Shown one piece after another: positions 35,852 to 48,793 of a DNA stretch of 64,000 nucleotides. The notes under the pieces were generated by a model. It was not told where the DNA came from, made no database searches, and worked only from the letters and a program-made list of their open reading frames with translations. Both the position numbers and the translations under genes were made by a program. The stretch is from assembly GCA_037957365.1 (NCBI GenBank), contig JARHVA010000021.1:6817001-6881000 (forward strand), given 5' to 3'. The stretch is from Torreya grandis. Taxonomy: Eukaryota > Streptophyta > Pinopsida > Cupressales > Taxaceae. Numbering within the stretch: the stretch's first letter is position 1; each line of letters opens with the position of its first letter.

Positions 35852-38479
35852 TTTTTGGGTGATTATATTTGCCCTCCCTTTATTATATAAATGCATCACA
35901 GTGAAATGACTAGGATAAAGGCAAAAAAGTGTACCTAGACTTACCTAAGAAGTTAATCCCATGAATCTTGATCTGAGTATGTGAAACATGCTCTATTGTG
36001 TGTCCTATAAATGAAACATGTATAGATCAGTTCTTACTTAAGAGATATCAAAATCAAAGATAAAATTAAGTAAAGAGATAAGAGAGAGGAAAGGAATGAA
36101 TACAACTCACTAGGTATGTGAACCATTGCATAAACCTAGTGATAACATGGGTGTGTATGTAGATAGTGATCAATCAATGAATACCTTAGATTGAGGTGAT
36201 GGCTTACTCAATCACCATGTGTGGGTGGCTTAATAACTCAATCCAGGTTTGATTCCATCATTTCCCACCCTTGTTTGGTGGATCATGACTTGTGAATAGA
36301 TTGGATTGGACTAATGGTGTGTCCAACCCTCTCATGTATGTGGTTTAAGAACTCATGTAGACTATGACTCCATCATTTCCTACCTATGTGAAGTAGATGC
36401 ATCTAAAACTAAAATTACATGATGTAATTGGAGATGTGTAACTGGAAATGGCATTTATGTGGCCACTCAAGAATATTAGGTGGATTTGGGCCACTCAGGA
36501 ATGTCAACCATTACAAAAGGAGTAAGGCATGAATCTAGTGTGTAACATAGAATGTGGTTTTTGATGTGTACAACATATATAATGCCATGGAGTTTGTCAT
36601 TCCATCTAATCAATTGGTGTATAAGTGAGGATATGAAAATAATGTGTCATGCACATGCCCCAAAATTTGATATTTGAGCATATGTATTCTAGAATAAGTT
36701 GTAATAATTTGTATTTAATTATTTAGATTGAAATGAGAAAGATCATGTCATGCATGATGCCCCCAATCTAAGAAAATACTTTAAACTAAGCCAAAACTAG
36801 TAAGCTATAAATTAACCTGTGTAAACTTGGACTATACCTACTATACTTTTCTGGCTAATGTAAATTTTTTTAGAACTAAGGCTACTAGACAATAGTGCCA
36901 TATCTTGGACAATAGCACTTTATGGCACTAATGTCCCAATTTAAGTGTTAATGTCTAAATATTATGATTTATGTGCAACTATAACTAATCTCTATGTTAT
37001 AGTTTCCCACTATGTTTTATTGAGTCTAATTTATATGATCTAATCATGTGTGCTAAAAATTGTACAATGAGTGCATCCAGATAGCCTAATATCTATGACA
37101 AATGCCTATGAATTCCCCCTCTTTTGAGAGGAGTTGTCAAACCTATACAAGAATTGTCAAAAAAATTAAAATCTCTTCAAAATGTGTGTTAGCCAGAGCA
37201 TATATGACATCTATGTAATAAACCAATCTAATGTGCATACATAACATTAGAATTTGTAATATAATATGAGAATAAGTGTGTAATGTATGATGTATGTTAG
37301 GTATAGCATTCACAAGGTTTTCAAGATAGATGTAACAATGTATATGAACAACAAATCTAATTAATGAATAAGTAACTACCTAGGAGGATAGGGCATGATG
37401 TCCATCATGGCACCCAAGTATGAATGGGAGATGCATGAGGTCCTTTGTGACATCTAAAAGTGGGGTGTGTAACAAGCAAGAGACAAGTGTCATGGCCATG
37501 ATGCATACAAAAAAGTATACATACAACACACATGAGGCACACAAAGTAGGCAAAGGGGCCACAATATAAGGGACATGGGCACATGCCACTGCATATGAAA
37601 AATCAAGACATACAAGGACATGTTTAAATGTTGACATATGCACATAATAATCAAGTTGTCTTAGAGCCACATGGAAGGACATGTTCAAGGGTCTACATAC
37701 ACACTCAGGGAAACACAAACAAGGACATGGGTATATGTCCAAATCATACATATGATGGAAATAAGTGGAATAAATCCATAGAGTAATTCCATATTTGAAT
37801 GCCCTCAAATAGAATAAGCATAGAGACACAATTAAGTCTAAATTGGGAAAACTAGAAATGAAATTATGTAGGAACATGTGGTACAAATCTATATAAGAGC
37901 TAAGACATACATAAGTTGAGTCTAAAGTATTAATAGCCAAAAAAGTTTAGAGTAGTTGTAGGATGATCAATATCAAGATATAACAATGCTAAATCTATGA
38001 TGTAGAGTTTAGAAAATGTAACCTGAAAATCAAAACTATGTATAGTGTGCCCCCAAATGAGTGAATATATCAAATGAGGAACTCGTGTATCTATGTAAAT
38101 GCCCCTAGTGGGTAGATAGTAATTTTTTTGGATCTATGTAGTGGACCTGAGTCTTGTAACAATCTGTAATCACTCAAAAAGAAAAAGTGGAGTGTGCATG
38201 TATGATAAAAATTGACTATACAAAGATAGATAACATATGTAGTGTCTGTAAAATATAAGAAATGTAAACTTGGCAATCCATATAATCTATAATTTGTATT
38301 TTTTGAATGAATATTTGAATGTTTTTGTGTTTTGACATATTATATTATTTTTTTGTTTTATGTATATAAGTTATGTACAAAAAACCTAAAAATGAAACTA
38401 TTTAAAAGGAATGAGAAATAAGGAAACTATGTATACTTAAATGTTGTAAATAAATGAGATAGTATACAAATGAAGTGTA
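35852..38479. other. interior of the outer gypsy-like element, not interpretable
   Basis: Highly mutated AT-rich sequence. A 186-codon minus-strand frame (37940-37380) is open but Cys-, Tyr- and Leu-rich, and matches nothing I recognise. The LTR motif with GTGCCAT and TAGTGTCC recurs in part at 36890-36960. Confidence 0.5.
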
Positions 38480-40760
38480 GTATATTTATAGACCAACATC
38501 CATGGGATGTGGATAATCAAATGGTGGATCAAGTGGGATGTCATCCAATGTTAGATACTGGATCTATCTGAACTCAAATAATTCCACATCATCATGATTG
38601 TCATACCATGTTGTATGTATCAATATAGCCTTATCCTTATCATTAGTTTGGATTTTGTGCATCTGAATAGCATGATAATCTACAATGTAATATTCTTCCC
38701 ATGTAGTCCTAGGGTAAACCACATTAGACCACATAATATCTATATGAAACTTGTGGTTCTCATTTATGTCATCATGTAGAATCAGATCATGTGTCCCTCA
38801 TGACTAAATGTCAAACATCTATCTAATTGATAAACTATGGAATCCATCACCTATAACCATGTACTTCTAAGTGTAACATGTATATGAGTGCCTCTAATCA
38901 TGATAAATAATAATGTGTTGGCCACCTTGGGTCCATATGCAACTGGTAGTGTGATATGTTACATAGAATCTTAATAATGTATGGCATGTTGTAACTCATT
39001 TTATTGATATCCTATATGCTATAAAAATTCCAAAGTGCAAGTATTAGGATCATAATCCTCATATATAAAAACATGGGGGATGTATATGTTGAAAACAAAA
39101 ATATGGATCATCAATGGATCATTCTATGAGTATCTATGTTGACAATGATTCTATTGTGGTGCATGTCCCTATAGAGGTGGAGGCTGTATAATATGATTAG
39201 TGCCCTAAGCCTTGAACTTATTCAATTTATGTTGTAATGTTAAGAATGTATCTATATCATGTCCTGTAATCCTATGAAAATGATAAAAGGGTTGACATTA
39301 TCATTAATGTCAATGGGTATTGGATTATCCTCTATGGTGGCCTAGGAATTTATATTAGAATTATGGATGTATACTTCTTCAGAGTTAACAAGTAATGGTA
39401 ATTATGTTATAATAATCCCATCATCCACCCTGGGTAGTGATAGTTTTAATATGAGAGGGTCCTCCTCCATCATGGGTAAAGGTAATTGTGTTGTAAGAAG
39501 ATATGTAATAGGTGTAGGAATAGTGTTTCTATATTCCCCAACCTCATATGTATGCATATGCTCAACATCTGAATGGTTGATTATCTACTAGATAAGTGTA
39601 TAAGTATTTATCATATAAAAACATGATGCATTTGTGCAAGGTATAGGGTATGTCCTCCATAACATGTATCCAACATCTCCCAAGTAATAGGTCGTAGTGA
39701 AAATGAATAGGCATCACCTAAAACTATGTAGGTAGGGTTTTTTGCCCAACCATAATATCCAATGTAATAAAACACAATGTTTGTCTAGGAATGTCATCAA
39801 AACCTATGATATTATTATATGTCTTCTAAATGGATGCTATATCAACCCCCATAGTCTATAAAAATGTGAGGTTACATATGTTAAGTACTTTAATAGCAGT
39901 GATATTGATTTATGCTTGAATGAAGAGCTGTAAATTATGATCAATAACTAACTGTGATGGCAAATATTCATTGGAAAAATATATAACATCCTCAATGTCA
40001 TTGATATTTTTCATGATACATTCAAATTAATTTGGTTTCATGTCATGAGACAAAGATATATGATTGAGTGTTTGAAAAATAATATCTTTGAAAATAGTTT
40101 CCTATTGAATTAATTCCAATATGGAGATCATAGCTGGTGTGTTTCTAAAATTATCCATAATATCAAATGCTCTATGATATTATTTAGGTCCTATTGGTAG
40201 TGTGTTAGGGATGAGGGGGATGGTGGCATTACATTGTTCCTATAGAGGCTGAGGAGGAATCCTGTTCCATCTAGTAACAACTTGAACTACAATATCTACT
40301 ATTCACCAAGGGTAGGTAGTAGAGGCAGGATATGAGTGGAGATAATCGATTGGTCTAGGTGGAGGTAGAATAAAAGGATCCCTCTGAGTTCTCTATCATC
40401 AATTAGAAATTGGAGGTAACTTAAAGTGATCCATGTAACAACAACCCTCATAAAAAAGGGACATAAAAGAAGGAGGACCAATGTGTAAAATAAGATAAGC
40501 TCTAACATGATCCATGAGAAGAGTGACATACATGTGCATTTTTATAAAAATGGTGGTTAATAAGCATGCTAGACAAACCAAAATACTTTGTGACAAAAAT
40601 AGAGGATGGTATCTATCATGATAATCATGATGATAGGCTACAAATTGAAAATTGAGTATATTCTAGAGATAAGAAAGGAAACCCTAATGATGCACTAAAG
40701 TTTTGAAATAATGTGCTCTAAATAAGTTGAGTTCACCAAATGTTTTAACCATTTAGGACT
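38480..40760 (-). pseudogene. degenerate gypsy gag/protease-region coding sequence
   Basis: On the minus strand, about 40190-40020 translates to YHRAFDIMDNFRNTPAMISILELIQ, which resembles the region just before the protease in some plant gypsy (Tat/Athila-like) polyproteins. Further on (about 39780-39600) come YIVLGDAYSF, RPITWEMLDTCYGGYTLHKC and IMFLY, similar in layout to the end of a gypsy retropepsin domain. About 38780-38500 gives LTLDDIPLDPPFDYPHP. Stops occur every few dozen codons and no active-site DSG or DTG is visible. Assignment is by general resemblance only. Confidence 0.4.
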
Positions 40761-41500
40761 TAGTGAATGTAAATCCTATATTGTTAACAGGATTGAGTAT
40801 AATAAATTAGGGTATAAATATGCAATAAATACAACCACTATTTTGTAATAGAATTGACTTAATTTAACCTTTCTAAAAATAGCATAAATAATGTAATCAA
40901 GTACTTAACTAGAAAATGTTTGAAATGAGATATCTGGAGGTTATAAACTAAGATAGAGGATGGTTTGATTATCACAAATAGGATCCAAGTATCAAAATCG
41001 TTCCTGGACCTTAACACCCTAATTGGACAACATCCCTATGTGGTGCTAGTGTCCCTATTTTGGTGGTAGTGTCCTCTATGTATAACTATTCTAAACTTTT
41101 AGATGCACCTATTTTTAGGTCTGTCAAGTTTGTTCCTATGTGCTTAAATTTTGGATCTTTGCAGATGACTTGTTTTGAATGATTTTATATGCAAACTCTA
41201 ATCCTCTATGTTACTAGGGCATCTATATGACACAAGTAGTAAAGTGTGTTGTTATTGGGGTAGGTTGGACATATTTAACACCCCGCTATGATGAGAGTTT
41301 ACTACATACCAATACTTTGAAGAGGGATCAAACCCGATGTATTTCTCTCCACCTAAGTGCTAGTTCTAGTGCAAGTGCAAGTGAAGCTAGTATGAATGTT
41401 GGCTTGAGTGCTTTGAATTTTATTGAGATTGAAAACTTGAGTAATATAATAGTAGGAATGTTTTATATGGTTGTATGCATAAATAAGGTAGAATAGAGGT

Positions 41501-41948
41501 TGATAACCTTGATCGTGCACAACTTATTCTAAATTGATTTGTGTAATTTACATTTGATTTCCATCTAGTGGTTAAAGGGCTAAAATCCATGTGTATATTA
41601 TTCAATTGATTGTGTGGTTCTTAAAAAAGGTTTAAGATGACCCTAAGTGGGTTTTTTATAAGATATCTTTTGGTAGAGAAAGAATGGAAATGAAAATAGC
41701 ACCAAAACTAGGACACTAGCACCATGTGGCACTACTATCACTATTTTGATGATAGTGTCCAGGTGGTAGAACCTAAAGCACTAAGGGCTAGGATGTAAAG
41801 ATTAAGGTTTAAGACTACTTTAGGGATGTCTAAGGATTATTGTGGCTTGCATGAAGGCTAGATAAGTGTCTAAGTAGGCCCTATGATAGGTCTAGGGATA
41901 ATCTAAGGATGGGTGGTCTTAAGTAACATTCCTAGCACTCAAGTGTCA
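41501..41948. repeat. right LTR of the outer gypsy-like element
   Basis: TGATAACCTTGA...CAAGTGTCA, 448 bp. It is uninterrupted, and therefore shows what the split left copy looked like; GTGGTTAAAGGG here corresponds to the insertion point GGTTA. Confidence 0.78.
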
Positions 41949-43730
41949 TTTGTATCTTATTACATATAGCAATAAAAAATAATGATAAATCTCAAAATTA
42001 TGTTTTCTGCACATGAAATGAGGATATGGTATGAATAAAATGGTGCAAATCTGTGAATATCATCACTAAGTACAATTATTATTGAGCATAAAATAATTAT
42101 AGACATCTACAAATCATAGGTTCTTGGGAAATAAATTTCATGTAGATTATATTTTATAGTCATACACATTATAATGACAAATTTTAATTATCCTACTTGC
42201 ATTAATCTAATTAAAAATAGATAATGTAAAAATAAAATAAAAAAAGTGATGCATCTTTCCATTGTAAAAAATGTAACATTGATGTAGAAAATTATGAATA
42301 TAAGTATGCATTGACTATAAGTTTATAAGATGTCATAGGTATAATATAGAAAAAAAAAATTGATGATATTGTTATTGTAATTATGGGTATCATGGCACAA
42401 GATCAATAGAATATATCATTTTCTCCTGACGATATTTTGGTAAATTGATTAAAAAAAATGTGCTCTAGTGCAAGTATCATTTCACACTAGCAAAAAATTG
42501 CAAATGTATAGTGACAAGGAAGAGATGTGTTGTACCTTAATAAATATAACTAAAGATGAATATACACCATAATATGCTTCTTTAATTGATATAATTTAGT
42601 ACATATATGTACTTATGCATGCATTTTGTAAAGAACACAATTATTTTTTCTATATTATATTTTCATAAAATGTTTTCAAAAACATGCATACAAAATTAGT
42701 TATAGTATTACAAGTACACCCATAGTGATATTCACTTATTTCCACAATTTTTTTAGGTTGATATCCATATAAATATCATCGTTCTTCTATGTTGGTTACT
42801 TTTAAATAGTTGCATTTATATACAATATATTATTTTAATATGAAAAAAACAAAGAATATACATACCATTTGTAATTATTTTCATATGTAAGATTATTCCT
42901 CACTTTCAAGAACTTAGTTATTTACACTATATATTAATTTCATATTCACAATATTAGACTCAAAATAGTGTTTTCAAGAAATTATCATTTAAATTTTCCT
43001 TCATGATCATTGCAGGCTTTCATGGAGAATGAGCAAGAAAATAAAAGAGCCTATTCAAGTTATACAATACATAATGATCAAATAAATAAATGTTGTTGAC
43101 TTAATTACCATGCAAAAAATAATAATTCAACCCCACACTTTGTGGTCTCCTAATTGAACAACCTCATAAGAAATTATGTGAAAACATAGATAATCTTAGT
43201 TCAATACATGCATATTTCATATGCAAGGAGCTTTATCTAGGGATTTAGATAAGGGTTTTCCATAGTGAACATACTTATTGTTGATGCATTTTAGAAAACA
43301 AAATAATCATTTTTTGGCTTTAAATAACATGGACCTAGGTATACAACCTAAATTTTTATTTAACCTCACCCACGTTAAGGAAATGCTCATCACACAGGTT
43401 AATCTAATACTGTAAGTAAACCATGCACATGGTGGATAATGAAAATACATAGGCCACACTATTAGTTTTATTCAAGATATATCTTATATTGTTAAGTGCA
43501 TGCCACATCGAACCAAAAATCCTAACATCTTGGTGATAATAAGAATTGGTTCAAACAACAAACCATATGATTATATTACAAGTAGATCATGTGTCATGTG
43601 GGTGCTACAATACAAAATGGAAAATGATGGTCCATATTATAAAGATGTTTAACTTGACCATCAAGCAGTTGTTGCACTCCCATTTCAACCTACTGATTAA
43701 TCATCTATCCTTCACTAAATTATTTTAGAC
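41949..43730. other. AT-rich intergenic DNA
   Basis: No gene or known repeat was recognised. There are many A/T runs and short frames only. A Helitron 5' end (TC) may lie in this stretch but cannot be located from the sequence alone. Confidence 0.5.
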
Positions 43731-46700
43731 ATGGGAGACATGCAAATCAACAATATAGACTTCGATGGGGACACAAATGCATCTACAAATATACATGATT
43801 ATCAAACATCATATTTTGTAGCATATCTTCCAAATACACAAATAGAAGTAGACCAAATAAGAAATTACATAAATAATACCAATAATAGTTTACCATCTAT
43901 AATGAGTTGGCCAAATGTAAATAGATCACCTATAAATGATTACAATAGAGGGCTTGTTTTCTATGGTATTTCATTCTCTTTTCCTAATAGAAATTGCCAT
44001 GTATCAATAACCCCATATTAGGAAAGTCTAGTTGCATGAATATGTTATGCACTTACTCCACTACTAGGATAGCTGATTTGGAAACCATTGACACTTTCAT
44101 TACTTCTTATTAAACCTAATGATGTGTCATCGAAGCCAAGGAACATCAATAGTATTTGCAAAGAAGAACATTGAGGATAATTGCCCAGTCATAATTTCAT
44201 ACTTTCAATAGCATCTAAAAAAATTACCTAATGGTACTATTATGGATACACTAATACATTTTAAATAAACACTTAGAGGGACATGTTCATTTTGGTCCAA
44301 GTGCATAAATGAACTAATAGATGTGATCACACAATTAGGATACCCAACACTATTCTTCACCTTGAGAAAAATAGACACCAAGTGGATAAATCTAAATAAA
44401 GTCATGATAGGCACCCCTTAAACTCTCCCATACAATGGTAGACATTAGAGAAAACAAAATCTCATTGAAAATCCGCATCTTGCATCTTCATAGAAGGATA
44501 AAATATTTGTAATCTTTCATGAAGAAATCCTAGATAAGCATCTCTATAGCAAGGATTATTGGTACATGTATTGATATTGAAATTATAATTCATTAGTCTA
44601 CTTGCATTAAAAATAACCCTATAAAATCATATTTGTTTATTAATTTATTTATATTTCTACAAACAGGTATGAATGGGAACATAAAGTATTTGTAGACATC
44701 CACAGATTTATATGGTTAGAAAATTTACCCAACATAGATGCATTGAATTGGGAAGACCTTCTTCATGTGGATTTTTCAAGGCTATTCTTTGATCACTACA
44801 TGACATAAAAGAATCCACACAACAATAACATAATCCATGATATAATACACCATTCCATTCTTGATGATCTATGCTTACTCATCACAGATGAAATATTTGA
44901 TGCCAATGCTCAAAAATATTATGAGGATCTTGTAAATCAGGTCAACATCACACCAAATTCATTGAATCTACACTTTTATGGAAATGAGGCACTACTCTAC
45001 AATGTAGATACAAAGCACCTTGGCCATTTCAAGTGATGTCAAGCATGTTTATCGATGATGAAGGTTGTAAAACTTTATTTCTAGCACATAATGATGAAAT
45101 AGTTAACATCCACAATGCAAGCATGTTTTCAATATGTTGTGCAAATGTTGATTTCCAACTAGTTATCTTCTTCCATGCCATGATCAAATATATAGAAAAA
45201 TATGCATCTAAAGATGAAACAAATCTAGAATCTACCACCGTAAACTAACTAGAATATCAGCTACAGTTGCAGTTGAACACCCAATAATGATCACATACAA
45301 CAAGTTCCTCATAGAAATTATTATCAATCATCACACAGGTGCCCAAGAGACATGCCACGTGCTACAAGAATGACCTCTGATGGTTATAGTATAACATTCA
45401 TTACTTGGTCTATTGGCAAACAAATCTTCAAATATGTTTCTAAAAGCACATATGAGGAAGAAAAACTACCATCTTTCATTGATGTGCATATAAATTGCCC
45501 TTATTTTCTAGACAAAATGCCACTCATTAAGGCTGCCTAAACTTGGTCTTTTAACAAACAAATAAAGTGGATAAAGAGAAAAATTCAATAAATTGTTCAC
45601 ATATTCCCTCATTTCTCTATTATACCTCATATTGATTCACCATCATATGAAGCTTTATGTTGGTCAAAGCTCCTACTATACAAACCATTTTGTAATAGTG
45701 AAATGGACATTGGTTTAACTACATATGACATTAAGAAATAAATTAGAGATTCATACATTCCATGCCATGTTGAGTGGATCTCTCTAGAAGAACAAAATAA
45801 TGTGGACTCAAGCAATAATGCTATTGATAGTCAATAAGATTTACAGATGGAAGTGTAAATGCATGAGTAGGAATTGTTATTGTGCATGCACCCATTAGGC
45901 AAAAATAACATAGAAGACATCAACATACTTGGGCTTTGTGACTTTGACACCAACCATAACCAGAATTATTTTGAGTTATTGTTCTGCCTACGTACAACAA
46001 CACCACAGTTTATAGATTCTCAGAGCACAACCTCCCATAATACATATGCAGAGTGCACAACGGAACCACTGTCAAGTAAGCTATTAGGTAACCAAATACT
46101 ATCCTTCAACATTATTTTGTAGCATGCCCCAAAAAACACACAAGATCCACCATTCAAGATGATTATATAAGGAAGAATAGGTACATGTAAATCTCACTTG
46201 ATTTATCATATCAAATGTAGCCTAAATGAACTTGTAGAAAGAACTAGTTATCCCCTACTTCTCCTCATTCCAATAGGTGTCATAACATTTAACATAAATG
46301 CATTGATAATACATTCAATCCTTCACATTCCTATCCATTAAATGAAGGCACTTAAGGGACAAGCACTAACAATTTTCTAAGAAGAAATGAAACACATTGA
46401 ATATGTGCTCATTAAGGAAATGAGCTTCATAGGGCCAAAGATGCTCAAGAATATAAATAGCCAATTGTGTGAGACATTTAATCAACATAACAACCAAGCT
46501 TTTGGAGGTTACTCAGTTATACTTGTTGGTGACTTGAGACAACTTTCCCCCATAATGAAATACCAATGTATGTAGGAAAGTCATTTGGCCACACCCTTTC
46601 ACAAGCATTCAACATAGTAGTAACATTGCATATAAATTTTTGTCAACATGGATGCACGAGAAATCAACTAAATTTATTAACCAATTCATTAGAAATGCAA

Positions 46701-47376
46701 ACCCAACAAAAGAAGACTAGAATATTCTCATGTCAAGAACATCATCCATCGTACATCTAAAAGAACAAGAAGAATTCAAAGTGTCTAGAACATAGCAAAC
46801 ACCAAGTGACACCAAACCATGACACTGAGATAGAAAGATAAATTGGAGGACTCAAAACTTCAGAGAGATTCTAGGTACATTTATTTTCAAGATTATGTCG
46901 GCATCCAATATATGGGTTAAAGTAGGGTTGGTTAATGGGTCTATTGGATAAATAGATCACATTGTCTACCACCCAGATTTAAACCCACTTTCTTTACCCA
47001 TGTACATGGTTATTACCTTGAAGAATTACTCTAGTCCCCCATATGATATTTGCAATCCAACACATCTTTAAATTCCTCCTATTGCACAGGGTAATTATCG
47101 ACAAATCCCTATCAAAATGGCATGGGATCTAACCATACATAAATCCCAAGGATGACTCTCAATAAAACAACAATAGATATTGGCAACATTGATCATCAAA
47201 GATTGACCTTCACTGTCGTATCAAGAGTACACTCATTGTTAGACCTATATATTAACCTTTCATTTTCATTTAACCAATATGTAAGAATGAAGAATAATAT
47301 ATATGAAAATTTGAGAAAAGCAGAGAAAGCAAGTCTCAGTGTAATAATTCTTTCACATCATTTACAACAAATGTAA
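43731..47376 (+). pseudogene. decayed Helitron Rep-helicase
   Basis: Blocks in Helitron order on the plus strand: an N-terminal Rep-associated part with VITQLGYPTLFFTL (44323-44363) and KWINL; the Rep region YEWEHKVFVDIHRFIW (44668-44715), where the usual HUH has become DIH; ANVDFQLVIFFHAMIKYIEKYASKDE (about 45150-45220); then a PIF1-type helicase with a Walker A-like GRIGTCKS (46171-46194), a Walker B-like LIKEMSFIG, GGYSVILVGDLRQLSP (about 46500-46550) and a C-terminal TIDIGNIDHQRLTFTVVSRV (47164-47223). Such proteins replicate Helitrons by rolling circle. HUH, both Walker motifs and the frame are damaged, so it is inactive. A possible 105-bp intron (44562-44666, GT-AG) restores DYW-YEW. 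Element termini were not identified. Confidence 0.8.
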
Positions 47377-47700
47377 GTTTTCTAAATAAACATACAAACT
47401 GTATTTTCATAACATTTGTATTATCACAATTTAGTTATAATTTATTTATGTATGAGAGAATTGTTCTTTCCATTTACTTTATATATTATTCCATAAAATT
47501 TATAAAAAAAATTGTTATTTCCATATTTATTGTGTATGTTGTTGAACAAAATGTACAATTTTATATATATTCAACAAGATATACAACCCTATCCCCAACA
47601 CACGACTTGAGTGGATGCCCACTCCACATGTACAAAATATCTATTACTTTTGTTCCATGCTCAATATATTGACAATTTTACCCTCTAGAAATTGTACAAA
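47377..47700. other. AT-rich spacer between Helitron remnant and dehydrin promoter
   Basis: No feature is recognised except a run of eight C near 47716-47723, just beyond this stretch. The Helitron 3' end (CTRR with a preceding hairpin) should be near here but was not found with confidence. Confidence 0.4.
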
Positions 47701-47995
47701 ATATCTTGTAAATATCCCCCCCCAAGTAGTTAGAGTGACCTTTTTCGAGAGTCGGACATTCCTATCACCGAACCAACTCTGAGTCTTTTTAACTACGTTG
47801 CCTTTCATGGCCACGTCGATGACAAAACTTTATTTTGGGACCATCTCCGTCTTATTCGCCGATTTAGATATTTGTTTCACTGATCTAAGTAATCCACGCG
47901 TCGAGATGAAAATTGAATCCGACGGCTGGAGTAAGCCGCGTCTGTAACCCGGCTTTTAAACCCCTATAAATTGGAATTCACGTCCAACGAATTTC
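47701..47995 (+). promoter_or_regulatory. dehydrin promoter with DRE- and ABRE-like motifs and TATA box
   Basis: A TATA box CTATAAA lies at 47964-47970, 100 bp before the start codon, so transcription probably starts near 47995-48000. Upstream lie two CCGAC drought/cold-response cores, one on each strand (47919-47923, and GTCGG at 47751-47755), an ACGT-core motif CCACGTCG (47811-47818) and CCACGCGTCG (47894-47903), like an ABA coupling element. These are known binding sites for DREB/CBF and ABA-responsive bZIP factors in dehydrin promoters. Base composition becomes less AT-rich here than in the flanks. Binding itself is inferred. Confidence 0.6.
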
Positions 47996-48069
47996 ATAAG
48001 TTTCTTCAATTGCAATCTGTGAATCATTTCTGTTTTATTATTGAATTGCGTAGCTTGAAATTTGAATTA

Positions 48070-48793
48070 ATGGCGGAGTCAAATGCACCAGAGCATCAGG
48101 ATCGTGCCCTGTTCGGCCTGACTGGTAAGAAGAAGGAAGAGGGGGCACATCAGCAGCATCCCAGCGGTGTTGATGCACAGGGCTATGGCCATGCAGGCGA
48201 TGTGCACCCTGTTCCTCCACCCGGGACACACCAGCAGCAGCAGCAGCAGTATTCAAGTGGTGTAGATCCACACGGCTATGGCCACGCAGGCGACGTTCAC
48301 CCTGCGTCTCATGTCCACTCGGAGGAACCCAAATACCACGGCGAAGGTGAAAAAATCCCTCACGAAGGGCGAAACCTCAATCGCAGCAACAGCTCTTCTT
48401 CAAGCTCTGTAAGTTGTAAACATTCCCATGCTAAATTTCTTTAATTTCAGTTTATGTTATGGATCTGATGACGGCATTAATGGAGGGATTTATGTACAGT
48501 CTTCGGATGAAGGAGGAGAGAACGGAGAGAAAAAGAAAAAGAAAGGTGGGCGGAAGGAGAAGCTTGCAGGGCACAAGAAAGAAGGGGAAGTGCAGGGCGA
48601 GAAGAAAGAGGGGTTTTTAGAGCAAGTGAAAGAAAAGATCCCGGGGCAGAAGAAAGAGGGGGAACAACATCATGCGCCTGCAACTGCGACTTATGGTCAT
48701 ACTGAAGAGTCTGCCGAGAAGAAGGGTTTAATGGATAAAATCAAAGAAAAGTTTCCTGGACATCAGAAGGAGGAAGAGAAAGGGCAATATTGA
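48070..48793 (+). CDS. dehydrin, F-S-K2 type (LEA group 2), two exons
   Basis: Exons 48070-48408 and 48500-48793 are joined in phase 0 by a 91-bp GT-AG intron that splits the Ser tract, a common dehydrin intron position; the product is 210 residues. Residues 8-24 form the F segment (DRALFGLTGKKKEE). Residues 32-47 and 63-79 are a duplicated SGVDxxGYGHAGDVHP repeat. An S segment of eight Ser (108-115) is followed by DE-rich and Lys-rich sequence, then K segments EGFLEQVKEKIPGQ (150-163) and KKGLMDKIKEKFPGH (187-201). KEKLAGH (132-138) looks like a partial third K segment. Dehydrins are disordered, hydrophilic proteins that protect membranes and proteins during dehydration and cold; the S segment is a phosphorylation tract. 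The start is the ATG just before the F segment. No disabling change is seen. Confidence 0.92.

Larger units (their letters stand above)
19854..41948 (-). mobile_element. degenerate gypsy-like LTR element, left LTR split by a later insertion
   Basis: The right LTR is 41501-41948 (448 bp, TGATAACC...AAGTGTCA). The left LTR is the same sequence in two pieces, 19854-19927 and 35485-35851, separated by the 15.6-kb element at 19928-35484. Joining the pieces across one copy of GGTTA restores the order found in the right LTR, which proves the nesting. The interior (35852-41500) is heavily mutated; its minus strand has coding-like stretches resembling gag/protease regions of gypsy elements. No matching outer target duplication was found (GGGAT left, TTTGT right). 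Orientation rests on the coding-like strand only. Confidence 0.7.

Noticed and set aside
37380..37940. Minus-strand frame of 186 codons
   Set aside because: Cys/Tyr/Leu-rich composition, no motif, no splice context, and located inside a decayed retroelement; likely a chance frame.
47971..48069. N-terminal extension of the dehydrin
   Set aside because: The upstream in-frame ATG lies directly after the TATA box and before the likely transcription start; the ATG at 48070 precedes the F segment as in the family.
48428..48499. Dehydrin second exon starting at an upstream ATG (48428)
   Set aside because: The consensus splice junction at 48499/48500 continues the serine tract in phase 0, so the upstream ATG lies in the intron.
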